Positions 16,419 to 23,646 of a DNA stretch of 34,819 nt are shown here, in pieces. Position 1 is the first letter of the stretch, and each line of letters starts with the position of its first letter. This DNA is from an uncultured Quadrisphaera sp. GTDB lineage: Bacteria > Actinomycetota > Actinomycetes > Actinomycetales > Quadrisphaeraceae. The notes beneath the pieces were generated by a model that was given only the letters and a program-made list of their open reading frames with translations, had not been told where the DNA came from and made no database searches. The DNA is taken from the NCBI GenBank assembly GCA_902806005.1, contig CADCUY010000575.1:1-34819 (forward strand). Direction: 5' to 3'. The position numbers and the translations under genes are program-made.

Positions 16419-17318
16419 CTAGTGGGCTCGAGCTGCCGGGGCCGGGTGCCCGGGCAGGAGGTCGGTCAGGCCGAGGCGGCGGAACATCTCCACGCGCATC
16501 CGGTCGGCCACCGCGGAGACGACCTCCGAGCCGTCGTCCGTGGGGTCGACGTGCACCCGGAAGGGGCGGTCGCCAGCGGGCCGGTCGACGACCTCGGCGA
16601 TCGCCGCGGCGACGGTCGCGACGTCCGCCCACGAGGGCTCGAGGGTGGCGAGCCGCGCCGGGACCTCCTCCTGGAGCCGCCCGTACAGGTCGTCGTAGGC
16701 GGCGGCGCGCTGCACGTCGGCGGCCCGACCGGCGTTGGGGAAGTGCTGCGTCCCCGAGGTGAAGGGCCCGGGGACGACGATGCAGGTGTCGACGCCGAAC
16801 CTGATGAGCTCGGCGGCGTAGCTGACGGCGAGGGCGTCCATCGCCGCCTTGGCCGCGAAGTAGGGCCCCAGGAAGGGCGGGGTGCCGCCCCGGGTCGAGG
16901 AGCTGCCCACCCACAGGAGCAGCGCCTCCCCGCGGGCGCGCAGGTGGGGGAGCAGCTCGCGGTTCAGCCGCTGCGTGCCGAGGACGTTGACGTCGAACAG
17001 GTGGCCCACCTCCTCGACGCTGAAGGCCTCCGCGGGCCCCAGGGCCATGTGCCCGGCGTTGTGCACGACCACGTCGAGGTCGGGGGTCTCGGTGAGGACC
17101 CTCAGCGCGGCGGCGCGGACGGACGCCGCGTCGGTGACGTCGAGCTCGAGCGGACGGATGCGCCCGCCGGGGTGGGCGGCAGCGTCCTGCGCCGCCGCGG
17201 CGTTGCGCCCCGCGGTCGCCCGCATGCCGGCCCACACGGTGTGGCCGGCGTCAGCGAGCGCGCGGCAGGTCAGGGCCCCGATGCCGCTCGAGGCGCCCGT
17301 GACGAGGATGGTGTGCAC
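16419..17318 (-). CDS. Short-chain dehydrogenase/reductase
   Basis: A 299-residue classical-type SDR with the cofactor loop TGASSGIG (residues 7-14) at the very N-terminus, the LDVTD adenine-side motif, NAG (HNAGHMALGP), the catalytic Ser in WVGSSSTRGG and YFAAK as Tyr-x3-Lys. The C-terminal 100 residues are longer than in standard 250-residue members and contain LYGRLQEEVPARLATLEPSWADVATVAAAIAEV. This is seen in SDRs acting on larger substrates, but that is only suggestive. It starts at GTG 17318. It heads the leftward group with the ABC importer and alcohol dehydrogenase and faces the sensor kinase gene. A copy of the shared dyad lies 100 bp upstream. Confidence 0.9.
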   Translation of the reverse strand: MHTILVTGASSGIGALTCRALADAGHTVWAGMRATAGRNAAAAQDAAAHPGGRIRPLELDVTDAASVRAAALRVLTETPDLDVVVHNAGHMALGPAEAFSVEEVGHLFDVNVLGTQRLNRELLPHLRARGEALLLWVGSSSTRGGTPPFLGPYFAAKAAMDALAVSYAAELIRFGVDTCIVVPGPFTSGTQHFPNAGRAADVQRAAAYDDLYGRLQEEVPARLATLEPSWADVATVAAAIAEVVDRPAGDRPFRVHVDPTDDGSEVVSAVADRMRVEMFRRLGLTDLLPGHPAPAARAH

Positions 17319-17417
17319 CCAGCCACCGTGGTCGCTCCCGGCTGACGCCCTCTACGGCCTGCTGACCCGACCCGCCCGCCCCCTTGTCGCCCTCCCCGGC
17401 GCCGTCGCGGTCAGGGC

Positions 17418-17439
17418 GAGCGCGACAGATGTCGCGGAC
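17418..17439 (-). promoter_or_regulatory. Shared 22-bp dyad, copy A (faces the SDR-ABC-ADH operon)
   Basis: Read on the minus strand the site is GTCCGCG-ACATCTGT-CGCGCTC, preceded by G. Fifteen consecutive bases (GGTCCGCGACATCTG) are identical to copy B at 19761-19775. The core GCGACA-GA-TGTCGC (plus strand 17422-17435) is also a perfect dyad. It lies in the 202-bp gap between the SDR and kinase genes and ends 100 bp before the SDR start. I infer a response-regulator operator. Confidence 0.65.
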
Positions 17440-17482
17440 CGTGGGCGGGGGCTGCTCCGCGCGGGTGGGCGTGATCCACACG

Positions 17483-17492
17483 GTCCGCGGAC
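17483..17492. promoter_or_regulatory. Compact GTCCGCGGAC palindrome before the kinase gene
   Basis: A perfect 10-bp palindrome made of the same GTCCG/CGGAC half-sites, abutting instead of spaced, 28 bp before the kinase ATG. It may be an autoregulatory site. Short palindromes occur by chance in GC-rich DNA, so confidence is low. Confidence 0.3.
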
Positions 17493-17520
17493 GTGGCAGG
17501 ATGCGAGCGAGGTGAGGCGC

Positions 17521-19104
17521 ATGGACGACGACGTCCGTACCGGACCGGACCGGCTGGGCCCTGTCGCCCTGGCGCGCGTGCTGGAGACCGCTCCGGACGG
17601 CCTGGCGGTGGCCGAGCGGGGGAGCGGCGAGCGCCTGTACGTCAACCCGGCCGGTCGTGGGCTGCTCGCGGACGCGGCGGACCGAGGCGGTGCCGGCCAC
17701 GCGGAGGGCGCGCCCTGCAGGTCCTGCGACGCGTTCGACGCCCGTGCCTCGGGCGAGGTGACGACCACCTCGCACCACGGCCGGCAGCTGGAGCGGATGA
17801 CCGTGCCCGTCGAGGACGGTTCCCGCGCCCTGGCCGTCACGTGGTTCCGCGACGTGACCGCGGTGCGCCAGCGCGAGCGCCACCTGGCGGCGTTCAGCCG
17901 GACCGCGGCCAGCGTCGCCTTCGCCGGGCCCCTGAGCACGGTGCTGGACCGGCTCGCCGCCGAGGTGCGCGACGCCACCGGCATGCTGGCCTGCACCTTC
18001 CTGCTCATGGACGAGGACGGGCGCCTGCGGCAGACGGGGATGACCGACCAGGGCTACCCCGGGGTCGAGGACTACGCCGACCGCATCGAGGCGTGCCGGC
18101 GTCTGGGCGCCCCTCTGCTGTCGGCGACCGCCTTCCGCGACCGGCGCCCCCTCGTCGCCCACGGGTGGCGCGAGCGGACCCTCGCCGACGCCCGCTTCCG
18201 GCCGGTCCACGCCATCGCCCTGCACGCCGGGTGGAGCGCGATGGCCACCGTGCCGGTCGTCTCCCGCGGCCAGGTGATCGGGGTCTTCAACGGCTTCTTC
18301 CGCACCGACGCGGACCCCGTCGACGAGGACCTCCCCTTCCTCAGCGCCATCGCCGACCAGGCGGCGGTCGCGATCGAGAACGCTCGCCTCCTCGGCGCGG
18401 TGGAGACGAAGGTGGCCCTGGAGGAGCGGCACCTGCTCGCCCGGGAGCTGCACGACTCCGTCAGCCAGGCGCTCTTCTCCCTGACGCTGCAGGCGCGCGC
18501 CCTGGAGATCGGGATGGCCTCGGGACGGCTGGACGAGCGGTCGGTCAACGACGGACTCGTGGAGGTCAGGAGGCTCACCGAGGGAGCCCTCGCCGAGATG
18601 CGCGCCCTGATCTTCCAGCTGCGCCCGGCGGCGCTGCGCGAGGAGGGCCTCTTCAGCGCGGTCCGCAAGCACGCCTCGGCCGTGGCCGCCCGGGAGGGGA
18701 TCGCTGTGGACGTCGTGGGTCCCCCGTCCGGTCCCGACCTGGACCCGGCGGTCGAGGAGCAGGTCCTGCGGGTGGTGCAGGAGGCCCTCGGCAACATCGT
18801 CAAGCACGCGGGGGCCGGGTGCGTGGAGGTGCAGCTCCGCCTCGACGCGGGTGCGGCGGACACCCTGGTGGTCGCCATCACGGACGACGGCGCGGGCTTC
18901 GACGTCGCCGCGGACCACCCGGGACACCTGGGGCTGCAGTGCATGGCCGAGCGCGTCGCCCAGGTCGGCGGGACCTTCGCCATCGACTCCGCACCGGGGC
19001 GGACGACGGTGCGAGCCCGGATCCCCGGCGCGGTGCAGGCGCCCGTGGCGACCGCCGTCGACGAGGCGCCGGCAGCGGCCCTGGCGGAGCCGGCCCGTGG
19101 GTGA
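17521..19104 (+). CDS. PAS-GAF sensor histidine kinase (HisKA_3 type)
   Basis: From ATG 17521 the protein has 527 residues and no membrane segment, so it should be cytosolic. A PAS-like domain (about 12-115) carries CRSC (Cys66, Cys69) and ends in FRDVTAVRQRERHLA. A GAF domain (about 130-290) contains HAIALHAGWSAMATVPVVSRGQVIGVFNGFF. The dimerisation and phosphoacceptor segment is LLARELHDSVSQALFSL with His311, followed by the HATPase domain: N-box EALGNIVKHA (about 421) and G1 DDGAGFD (455-461). This is the NarX/DegS/LiaS class. Its partner overlaps it directly. The cytosolic GAF could bind a pathway metabolite and the CxxC pair could bind metal or sense redox; both ideas are inference. The alternative GTG 9 nt upstream changes little. 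Confidence 0.93.
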   Translation: MDDDVRTGPDRLGPVALARVLETAPDGLAVAERGSGERLYVNPAGRGLLADAADRGGAGHAEGAPCRSCDAFDARASGEVTTTSHHGRQLERMTVPVEDGSRALAVTWFRDVTAVRQRERHLAAFSRTAASVAFAGPLSTVLDRLAAEVRDATGMLACTFLLMDEDGRLRQTGMTDQGYPGVEDYADRIEACRRLGAPLLSATAFRDRRPLVAHGWRERTLADARFRPVHAIALHAGWSAMATVPVVSRGQVIGVFNGFFRTDADPVDEDLPFLSAIADQAAVAIENARLLGAVETKVALEERHLLARELHDSVSQALFSLTLQARALEIGMASGRLDERSVNDGLVEVRRLTEGALAEMRALIFQLRPAALREEGLFSAVRKHASAVAAREGIAVDVVGPPSGPDLDPAVEEQVLRVVQEALGNIVKHAGAGCVEVQLRLDAGAADTLVVAITDDGAGFDVAADHPGHLGLQCMAERVAQVGGTFAIDSAPGRTTVRARIPGAVQAPVATAVDEAPAAALAEPARG

Positions 19105-19753
19105 GCCGATCCGGGTCCTCCTCGTCGACGACCACGCCGTCGTGCGCCGGGGCCTCGCCGCCTTCTTCTCCGTCCTCGACGACATCGTCGTCGTCGCCGA
19201 GGCCTCCGACGGCCGTGGGGCGATCGCGGAGCTGACCGTGCTGTCCGCCGCCGGTGGGCTCCCCGACGTGGTGGTCATGGACCTGCTGATGCCCCGGATG
19301 GACGGGGTGGAGGGCATCCGCCGGGTGAAGCAGGCCTTCCCCGAGGTGCAGGTGGTGGCGCTGACGAGCTTCAGCGAGACCGAGCGGGTCCGCTCGGCCC
19401 TCGCCGCCGGCGCCTCCGGCTACCTCCTCAAGGACGCCGGCGCCGATGAGGTCGCTGCCGCCGTCCGGGCCGCGCACGCCGGCGAGCTCCACCTCGACCC
19501 CGCCGTGGCCCGCGCGCTGACCAGCGCCCTGGTCACCCCCCGGTCCGATCCCTCCGCGCTCACCCCGCGCGAGCGCGAGGTGGTGGTCTTCATCGCGCAG
19601 GGCCGCTCGAACCAGCAGATCGCCGACGCCCTGGGCATCAGCGAGCGCACCGCCCGCACCCACGTCAGCAACGTCCTGCTCAAGCGCGGCCTGTCCTCCC
19701 GGACCCAGGCCGCGCTGTGGGCCGTGCGCGAGGGCCTGGTCGCCGGGTCGTGA
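19097..19753 (+). CDS. LuxR/NarL-family response regulator
   Basis: A 218-residue protein. The receiver domain has the acidic pair VDDH (Asp11-Asp12), phosphoacceptor Asp62 in VVMDLLMP, the switch LTSFSE and the conserved Lys in YLLKDAG. The C-terminal LuxR HTH begins LTPREREVVVFIAQGRSNQQIADALGISERTARTHVSNVLLK. The GTG start overlaps the kinase stop by 8 nt, so the two are translated together and form a cognate pair. I infer that it binds the GTCCGNG-N8-CNCGGAC dyads before the three catabolic operons; NarL-type proteins bind such inverted repeats as dimers. The 151-bp gap downstream carries copy B. Confidence 0.95.
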   Translation: MGEPIRVLLVDDHAVVRRGLAAFFSVLDDIVVVAEASDGRGAIAELTVLSAAGGLPDVVVMDLLMPRMDGVEGIRRVKQAFPEVQVVALTSFSETERVRSALAAGASGYLLKDAGADEVAAAVRAAHAGELHLDPAVARALTSALVTPRSDPSALTPREREVVVFIAQGRSNQQIADALGISERTARTHVSNVLLKRGLSSRTQAALWAVREGLVAGS

Positions 19754-19761
19754 CCGTCGTG

Positions 19762-19783
19762 GTCCGCGACATCTGACCCGGAC
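19762..19783 (+). promoter_or_regulatory. Shared 22-bp dyad, copy B (before the receiver-MBL-amidohydrolase-ADH operon)
   Basis: GTCCGCG-ACATCTGA-CCCGGAC: the arms pair with one mismatch. It matches copy C at 18 of 22 positions and copy A over 15 contiguous bases counting the preceding G. It lies 9 bp after the response regulator stop and 121 bp before the next start codon. Confidence 0.7.
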
Positions 19784-19904
19784 CGGAGGGCGACCCTTGC
19801 GGGGGCCGGGGGCCGTCGCCTGACGATGGTGGCCGCGCGTCCACCCCGCTTGGCTCGAGGGCACTGCGCGGCAGCCCGCCGCGCTCGTCCTTCGAGGAGC
19901 GGCT

Positions 19905-20405
19905 GTGGCGGAGCTCGCGGTGCCGGCCCCGAGCGCAGCCCCCGCGCCGCCGCAGGTGCTGGTGGTCGCGGCCGACCGCCGGGTGCGGGCAGCGCTGGAG
20001 TCGCTGCTGCGCTCCGGATCCTCGGGGTGGGGCGTGGTCGGGGTCGCCACCTGGGCCGAGGCGGCCGTCGTGGCCGCCTCGGCGGGCCCGGGGGTCGTCC
20101 TCGTCGACGTGGCGCCACCGCTGGACGAGCAGCAGCGGGGCCTGCTGGAGGTCCTGAGCGCCGGTGGGCGGGCCGTCGTCGCGCTGTCGGCCTCCGACGC
20201 GGTCCGCCAGGAGGTCCTGGACGCCGGGGCCGCCGCCTTCGTCCCGCGCAGCAGCGGGGCCGACGCGGTCCTCGACGCCATCCACCAGGTGCTCGCGACG
20301 CCGGCGCTGCGCCCCGCCACGAGGGGCACCTCCCCGGTCGCGCCCCGCCGCACCGACGCCCACCCCGACCCGACCGCCCGACGCCTGATGGAGGAGACGC
20401 TGTGA
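19905..20405 (+). CDS. Atypical stand-alone receiver-like protein
   Basis: A 166-residue protein resembling a response-regulator receiver without an output domain. After an Ala/Pro-rich N-terminus come VLVVAADRRVRAALESLLR, VVLVDVAPP with a candidate phosphoacceptor Asp68, VVALSASDA, then FVPRSSGADAVLDAIHQVL. Only one acidic-pocket Asp (Asp24) is present and the conserved Lys is replaced by Arg (FVPR), so phosphorylation may be weak or lost. The last 35 residues are hydrophilic and Pro/Thr/Arg-rich. It starts at GTG 19905 with GAGGAG upstream, and its stop overlaps the next start (GTGA). Its placement first in a catabolic operon suggests tuning or sequestering of the upstream kinase; this is inference. 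It could also be a degenerate ANTAR-less regulator. Confidence 0.7.
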   Translation: MAELAVPAPSAAPAPPQVLVVAADRRVRAALESLLRSGSSGWGVVGVATWAEAAVVAASAGPGVVLVDVAPPLDEQQRGLLEVLSAGGRAVVALSASDAVRQEVLDAGAAAFVPRSSGADAVLDAIHQVLATPALRPATRGTSPVAPRRTDAHPDPTARRLMEETL

Positions 20406-21388
20406 GCCACCACCCGCCGACCGACCGTCCCGACCCCTTCGCCCGGTTCCGCTTCGGGGGCTTCGAGTGCACCGTGGTCAGCGACGGGATCCTGCAGCTG
20501 GGACCCGCCCCCGTCACCTTCCCCGGGGCCGACCCGGCCGAGGTCGACGCGCTGCTCGCCGACCACCACCTGCCGCTGGACGCGGTGCGCCTGGACGAGA
20601 ACGTCCTCGTCGTCGACACCGGTGACGCTCTCGTGCAGTTCGACTCCGGTGTCGGGACCGACCCCGCGCTCGGCCGCGGGTTCTTCGGCCCCGGCACCGG
20701 GCACGTCGTCCCCGCCATGCGCTCCGCCGGCATCGACCCCGCGGACATCGACGTGCTGGCCATCACCCACACCCACCCCGACCACGTCTGGGGCCTCACC
20801 GACCCCGACGGCGCCCCCCTGTACCCCAACGCCACCGTCGCCGTCAGCCGAGCGGACTTCGACCACTGGACGGACCTCTCGAGGGTCGCCACCGCGCCCA
20901 ACCAGCACATGGCCGACCACTACACGGGGGCGCACAAGAACCTCCTGCCCTACCACGAGGCCGGGCGCCTGCGCTGGGTCGACGACGGCGACGAGGTCGT
21001 CCCGGGCGTCACGGCGATCGCGACGCCCGGGCACAGCCCGGGCCACCTGGTGTACCGGGTGTCCAGCGAGGGGGAGTCCATGCTCGTGTGGGGCGACCTC
21101 TGCCACCACCAGGTGCTGCTCCTGCAGCACCCCGAGTGGGCCTTCCAGTTCGACTGGGACGGGCCGGCCGCCACCGCGCAGCGCTGGCGGATCTACCAGC
21201 TGGCGCACGAAGGACGGGACGCCGTCCTCGCCTACCACTTCCCCTTCCCGGGGCTCGGGCACCTGCGCCGGGAGGGCGGGGGCTACGCCTGGGTGCCGCA
21301 GGAGCTGCCCCGGAGGCCGGTGGGCGCCGCGCGCGCCACCCCGGCGGTGCCGCACGACGGGCTCGCGGCCGCGGTGGGGCAGCGGTGA
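20402..21388 (+). CDS. Metallo-beta-lactamase-fold hydrolase (methyl parathion hydrolase/lactonase-like)
   Basis: A 328-residue MBL-fold protein. The dinuclear metal motif is HTHPDH (His123, His125, Asp127, His128), with further ligands in TPGHSPGH, the bridging Asp in VWGDLCHH and the last His in AYHFPFPGLGH. The GVTAIATPGH...LVWGDL...FPFPGLGHLRREGGGYAWVP ordering resembles methyl parathion hydrolase and related lactonases or arylesterases more than glyoxalase II. It has no signal peptide, so it should be cytosolic. GTG 20402 overlaps the receiver gene's stop, and its own stop overlaps the next start. The likely chemistry is opening of a lactone or hydrolysis of an ester in the pathway. The substrate is inferred only from context. 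Confidence 0.88.
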   Translation: MSHHPPTDRPDPFARFRFGGFECTVVSDGILQLGPAPVTFPGADPAEVDALLADHHLPLDAVRLDENVLVVDTGDALVQFDSGVGTDPALGRGFFGPGTGHVVPAMRSAGIDPADIDVLAITHTHPDHVWGLTDPDGAPLYPNATVAVSRADFDHWTDLSRVATAPNQHMADHYTGAHKNLLPYHEAGRLRWVDDGDEVVPGVTAIATPGHSPGHLVYRVSSEGESMLVWGDLCHHQVLLLQHPEWAFQFDWDGPAATAQRWRIYQLAHEGRDAVLAYHFPFPGLGHLRREGGGYAWVPQELPRRPVGAARATPAVPHDGLAAAVGQR

Positions 21389-22359
21389 ACCGCCGGCGGA
21401 TCGACGTCCACAGCCACTTCGTCACCGACTCCTACCGCGCTGCCCTGGACGCCGCCGGCATCGACCACCCGGACGGCATCAGGGCCACGCCGGCGTGGAG
21501 CGAGGCCGCGGCCCTGGAGGCCATGGACCGCCTCGACGTGGAGGTCGCCGTGCTGTCGGTCTCCACCCCGGGCGTGCACCTCGGGGACGACGCCGCGGCG
21601 GCCGCCCTGGCGAGGACGGTCAACGAGGAGGCCGCCGCCATCCGCGAGCGGCACCCCCACCGCTTCGGCTCCTTCGCGAGCCTGCCCCTGCCCGACGTCG
21701 ACGCCGCCCTCGTCGAGCTCACCCACGCCCTCGACGTGCTCGGTGCCGACGGGGTGGTGGTGCAGACGAACTCCGGGGGCGTCTACCTCGGCGACGAGCG
21801 CCTCGAGCCGCTGTACGCCGAGCTCGCCGCCCGCGGCGCCGTGCTCTTCCTGCACCCGACCACCGCGCACGCCGGCGAGCACCTGGGCCTCGGCTACCCC
21901 CGCCCGATGCTCGAGTTCATGTTCGACACCACCCGCTCGGTCGCGGACATGGTCCTCTCCGGCGTGCTCGAGCGGCACCCGGACCTGCAGGTGATCGTCC
22001 CGCACGCCGGAGCCGCGCTGTCCGTCCTGGCCGACCGCGTGGAGCTGCTGCTGCCCCTGCTCACCCCTCCGGGCGGGCGACCGGCACCGAGCCTGCGGGC
22101 GGCGCTGGGGCGCCTGCACTTCGACCTCGCCGGGGCTCCCGTCCCGGAGCTGCTGCGCGCACTGCTCGCCGTCGCCGACCCCTCGAAGCTGCACTACGGC
22201 AGCGACTTCCCGTTCACCCCGGCGGACGCCGCGGTCGCCCTCGCGGAGCGCCTGGACACCACCGACCTGCTCGACGACGAGCTGCGCGCGGGCGTCGACG
22301 CCGGGCACAGCCTCGACCTGCTGCCGCGGCTGCGCCGACCCGCGGCGGCCCCCGCATGA
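21385..22359 (+). CDS. Amidohydrolase (ACMSD/amidohydrolase-2 family)
   Basis: A 324-residue TIM-barrel metal enzyme. Metal and catalytic residues are His9 and His11 (DVHSHF), His157 (LFLHPTT), His207 (IVPHAGA) and Asp274 (HYGSDFPF), the set found in ACMSD, gamma-resorcylate decarboxylase and related enzymes. Family members either hydrolyse C-N or C-C bonds or decarboxylate aromatic and enoic acids without redox cofactors. The YGSDFP segment and the GYPRPMLEFMFDTTRSVADMVLSG helix are typical of the amidohydrolase-2 subgroup. GTG 21385 overlaps the MBL stop and its stop overlaps the next ATG. A decarboxylation or hydrolysis step between the MBL enzyme and the dehydrogenase is inferred. Confidence 0.88.
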   Translation: MNRRRIDVHSHFVTDSYRAALDAAGIDHPDGIRATPAWSEAAALEAMDRLDVEVAVLSVSTPGVHLGDDAAAAALARTVNEEAAAIRERHPHRFGSFASLPLPDVDAALVELTHALDVLGADGVVVQTNSGGVYLGDERLEPLYAELAARGAVLFLHPTTAHAGEHLGLGYPRPMLEFMFDTTRSVADMVLSGVLERHPDLQVIVPHAGAALSVLADRVELLLPLLTPPGGRPAPSLRAALGRLHFDLAGAPVPELLRALLAVADPSKLHYGSDFPFTPADAAVALAERLDTTDLLDDELRAGVDAGHSLDLLPRLRRPAAAPA

Positions 22360-23471
22360 GCACCGCGACCGCCGCCGTCGTCCACGAGCCCGGCGGTCCG
22401 TTCACCCTGACCGAGGTGGAGCTCGGACCCCTGCGACCCGACGAGGTCCGCGTGCGCACCGTCGCCACCGGCGTGTGCCACACCGACCTGTCGGCGGCGA
22501 GCGGAGCGACGCCCTTCCCGCTGCCGGGGGTGCTCGGGCACGAGGGGGCCGGGGTCGTCGAGGAGGTGGGCGCCCAGGTGGGGCGCGCCGCCGTCGGTGA
22601 CCGGGTGCTGATGAGCTTCACGTCCTGCGGCCGGTGCCGGCGCTGCCGCCAGGGGCACCCGGCGTACTGCCGGGACCACCTCTCGCTCAACCTCCTCGGG
22701 GGGCGGCGGGCCGACGGCACCACCCCGGTCACGGTGCGCGGTCGGGAGCTCAACGCCCACTTCTTCGGGCAGTCCTCCTTCGCCACCCGGGTCGTCGCCG
22801 ACGAGCGGGGCCTCGTCGTCCTGCCCCCGGGGACGACCGACGAGGACCTCGTCGTCCTCGCCCCCCTCGGGTGCGGCCTGATGACCGGGGCGGGCGCCGT
22901 CCTCAACGAGCTGCGCCCCCGTCCCGACGACGTCCTCGCCATCACCGGCGCCGGGGCGGTCGGCCTCGCGGCCGTCATGGCCGCCCGGGCGACGTCCGTG
23001 GCGCGGGTCGTCGTCGTCGACCGGCTGCCCTCCCGCCTGGACCTCGCCCTCGAGCTGGGGGCGACCGACGTCGTCGACACCACCGCGGTGGACCTGGAGG
23101 ACGCGCTCGAGGAGCTCACGCAGGGACGGGGGGTCGACGCCGCCGTGGAGACGACCGGGGTCGTGCCCGTCCTCGACGCCCTCGTCGCCAGCCTCGCCGT
23201 GCGCGGGCGGTGCGCCGTCGTCGGCGCACCGCCCGCCGGCTCCCGGGGCTCCTTCGACGTCCAGGCCCTGCTGCCCGGGCGGAGCATCCGCGGGGTCACC
23301 CTCGGTGACGCGGAGGCGGAGTCCTTCGTCCCCGCGCTCCTCGGGCTGCACCGCCAGGGCCGCTTCCCCCTCGAGCGCCTGCAGGTCACCTACCCGTTCG
23401 CCGACATCGGCCGGGCCGTCGCGGACGCCGCCCGCGGCGACACCGTGAAGCCCGTGCTGGTCTTCGGCTGA
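22356..23471 (+). CDS. Zinc-dependent (XylB-type) alcohol dehydrogenase
   Basis: A 371-residue MDR enzyme. Catalytic zinc: Cys41 (GVCHTD), His62-Glu63 (LGHEGAG), Cys173 (PLGCGLMTG). Structural zinc: Cys91, 94, 97 and 105 in SCGRCRRCRQGHPAYC. Cofactor loop: ITGAGAVGL. FFGQSSFATRVV matches benzyl-alcohol-type dehydrogenases. It oxidises an alcohol to an aldehyde with NAD. ATG 22356 overlaps the amidohydrolase stop (ATGA), making four coupled genes in a row. It is the same length as the enzyme at 11362 with the same hallmark residues. The two look like paralogues working at different points, or in different transcriptional units, of one pathway. Confidence 0.93.
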   Translation: MSTATAAVVHEPGGPFTLTEVELGPLRPDEVRVRTVATGVCHTDLSAASGATPFPLPGVLGHEGAGVVEEVGAQVGRAAVGDRVLMSFTSCGRCRRCRQGHPAYCRDHLSLNLLGGRRADGTTPVTVRGRELNAHFFGQSSFATRVVADERGLVVLPPGTTDEDLVVLAPLGCGLMTGAGAVLNELRPRPDDVLAITGAGAVGLAAVMAARATSVARVVVVDRLPSRLDLALELGATDVVDTTAVDLEDALEELTQGRGVDAAVETTGVVPVLDALVASLAVRGRCAVVGAPPAGSRGSFDVQALLPGRSIRGVTLGDAEAESFVPALLGLHRQGRFPLERLQVTYPFADIGRAVADAARGDTVKPVLVFG

Positions 23472-23512
23472 CCGTCCCCCGCGGGCCCGGGCACGACCGC
23501 GTCGTGGCCGGC

Positions 23513-23534
23513 GTCCGGGACGGATGACCCGGAC
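23513..23534 (+). promoter_or_regulatory. Shared 22-bp dyad, copy C (before the P450 operon)
   Basis: GTCCGGG-ACGGATGA-CCCGGAC: a perfect 7-bp inverted repeat with an 8-bp spacer. TGACCCGGACC is identical to copy B. It lies in the 175-bp gap after the alcohol dehydrogenase and 112 bp before the P450 start. A short CGGCCG-CCAC-CGGCCG hairpin follows at 23553-23568 and could be a weak terminator or mRNA leader structure. Confidence 0.7.
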
Positions 23535-23646
23535 CCGCCCCCCGGGAGCCCCCGGCCGCCACCGGCCGCAGCGCCGTGCCGCCGCGGCCGTCACCGTCCT
23601 TGACTGATCCCCCGACGCAGCACCGGACCCGAAGGAGGGCCCCGAC

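Noticed and set aside
18878-21355. 825-codon minus-strand ORF across the kinase, regulator, receiver and MBL genes
   Set aside because: Antisense shadow; translation shows low-complexity Gly/Val/Arg stretches and no domain.
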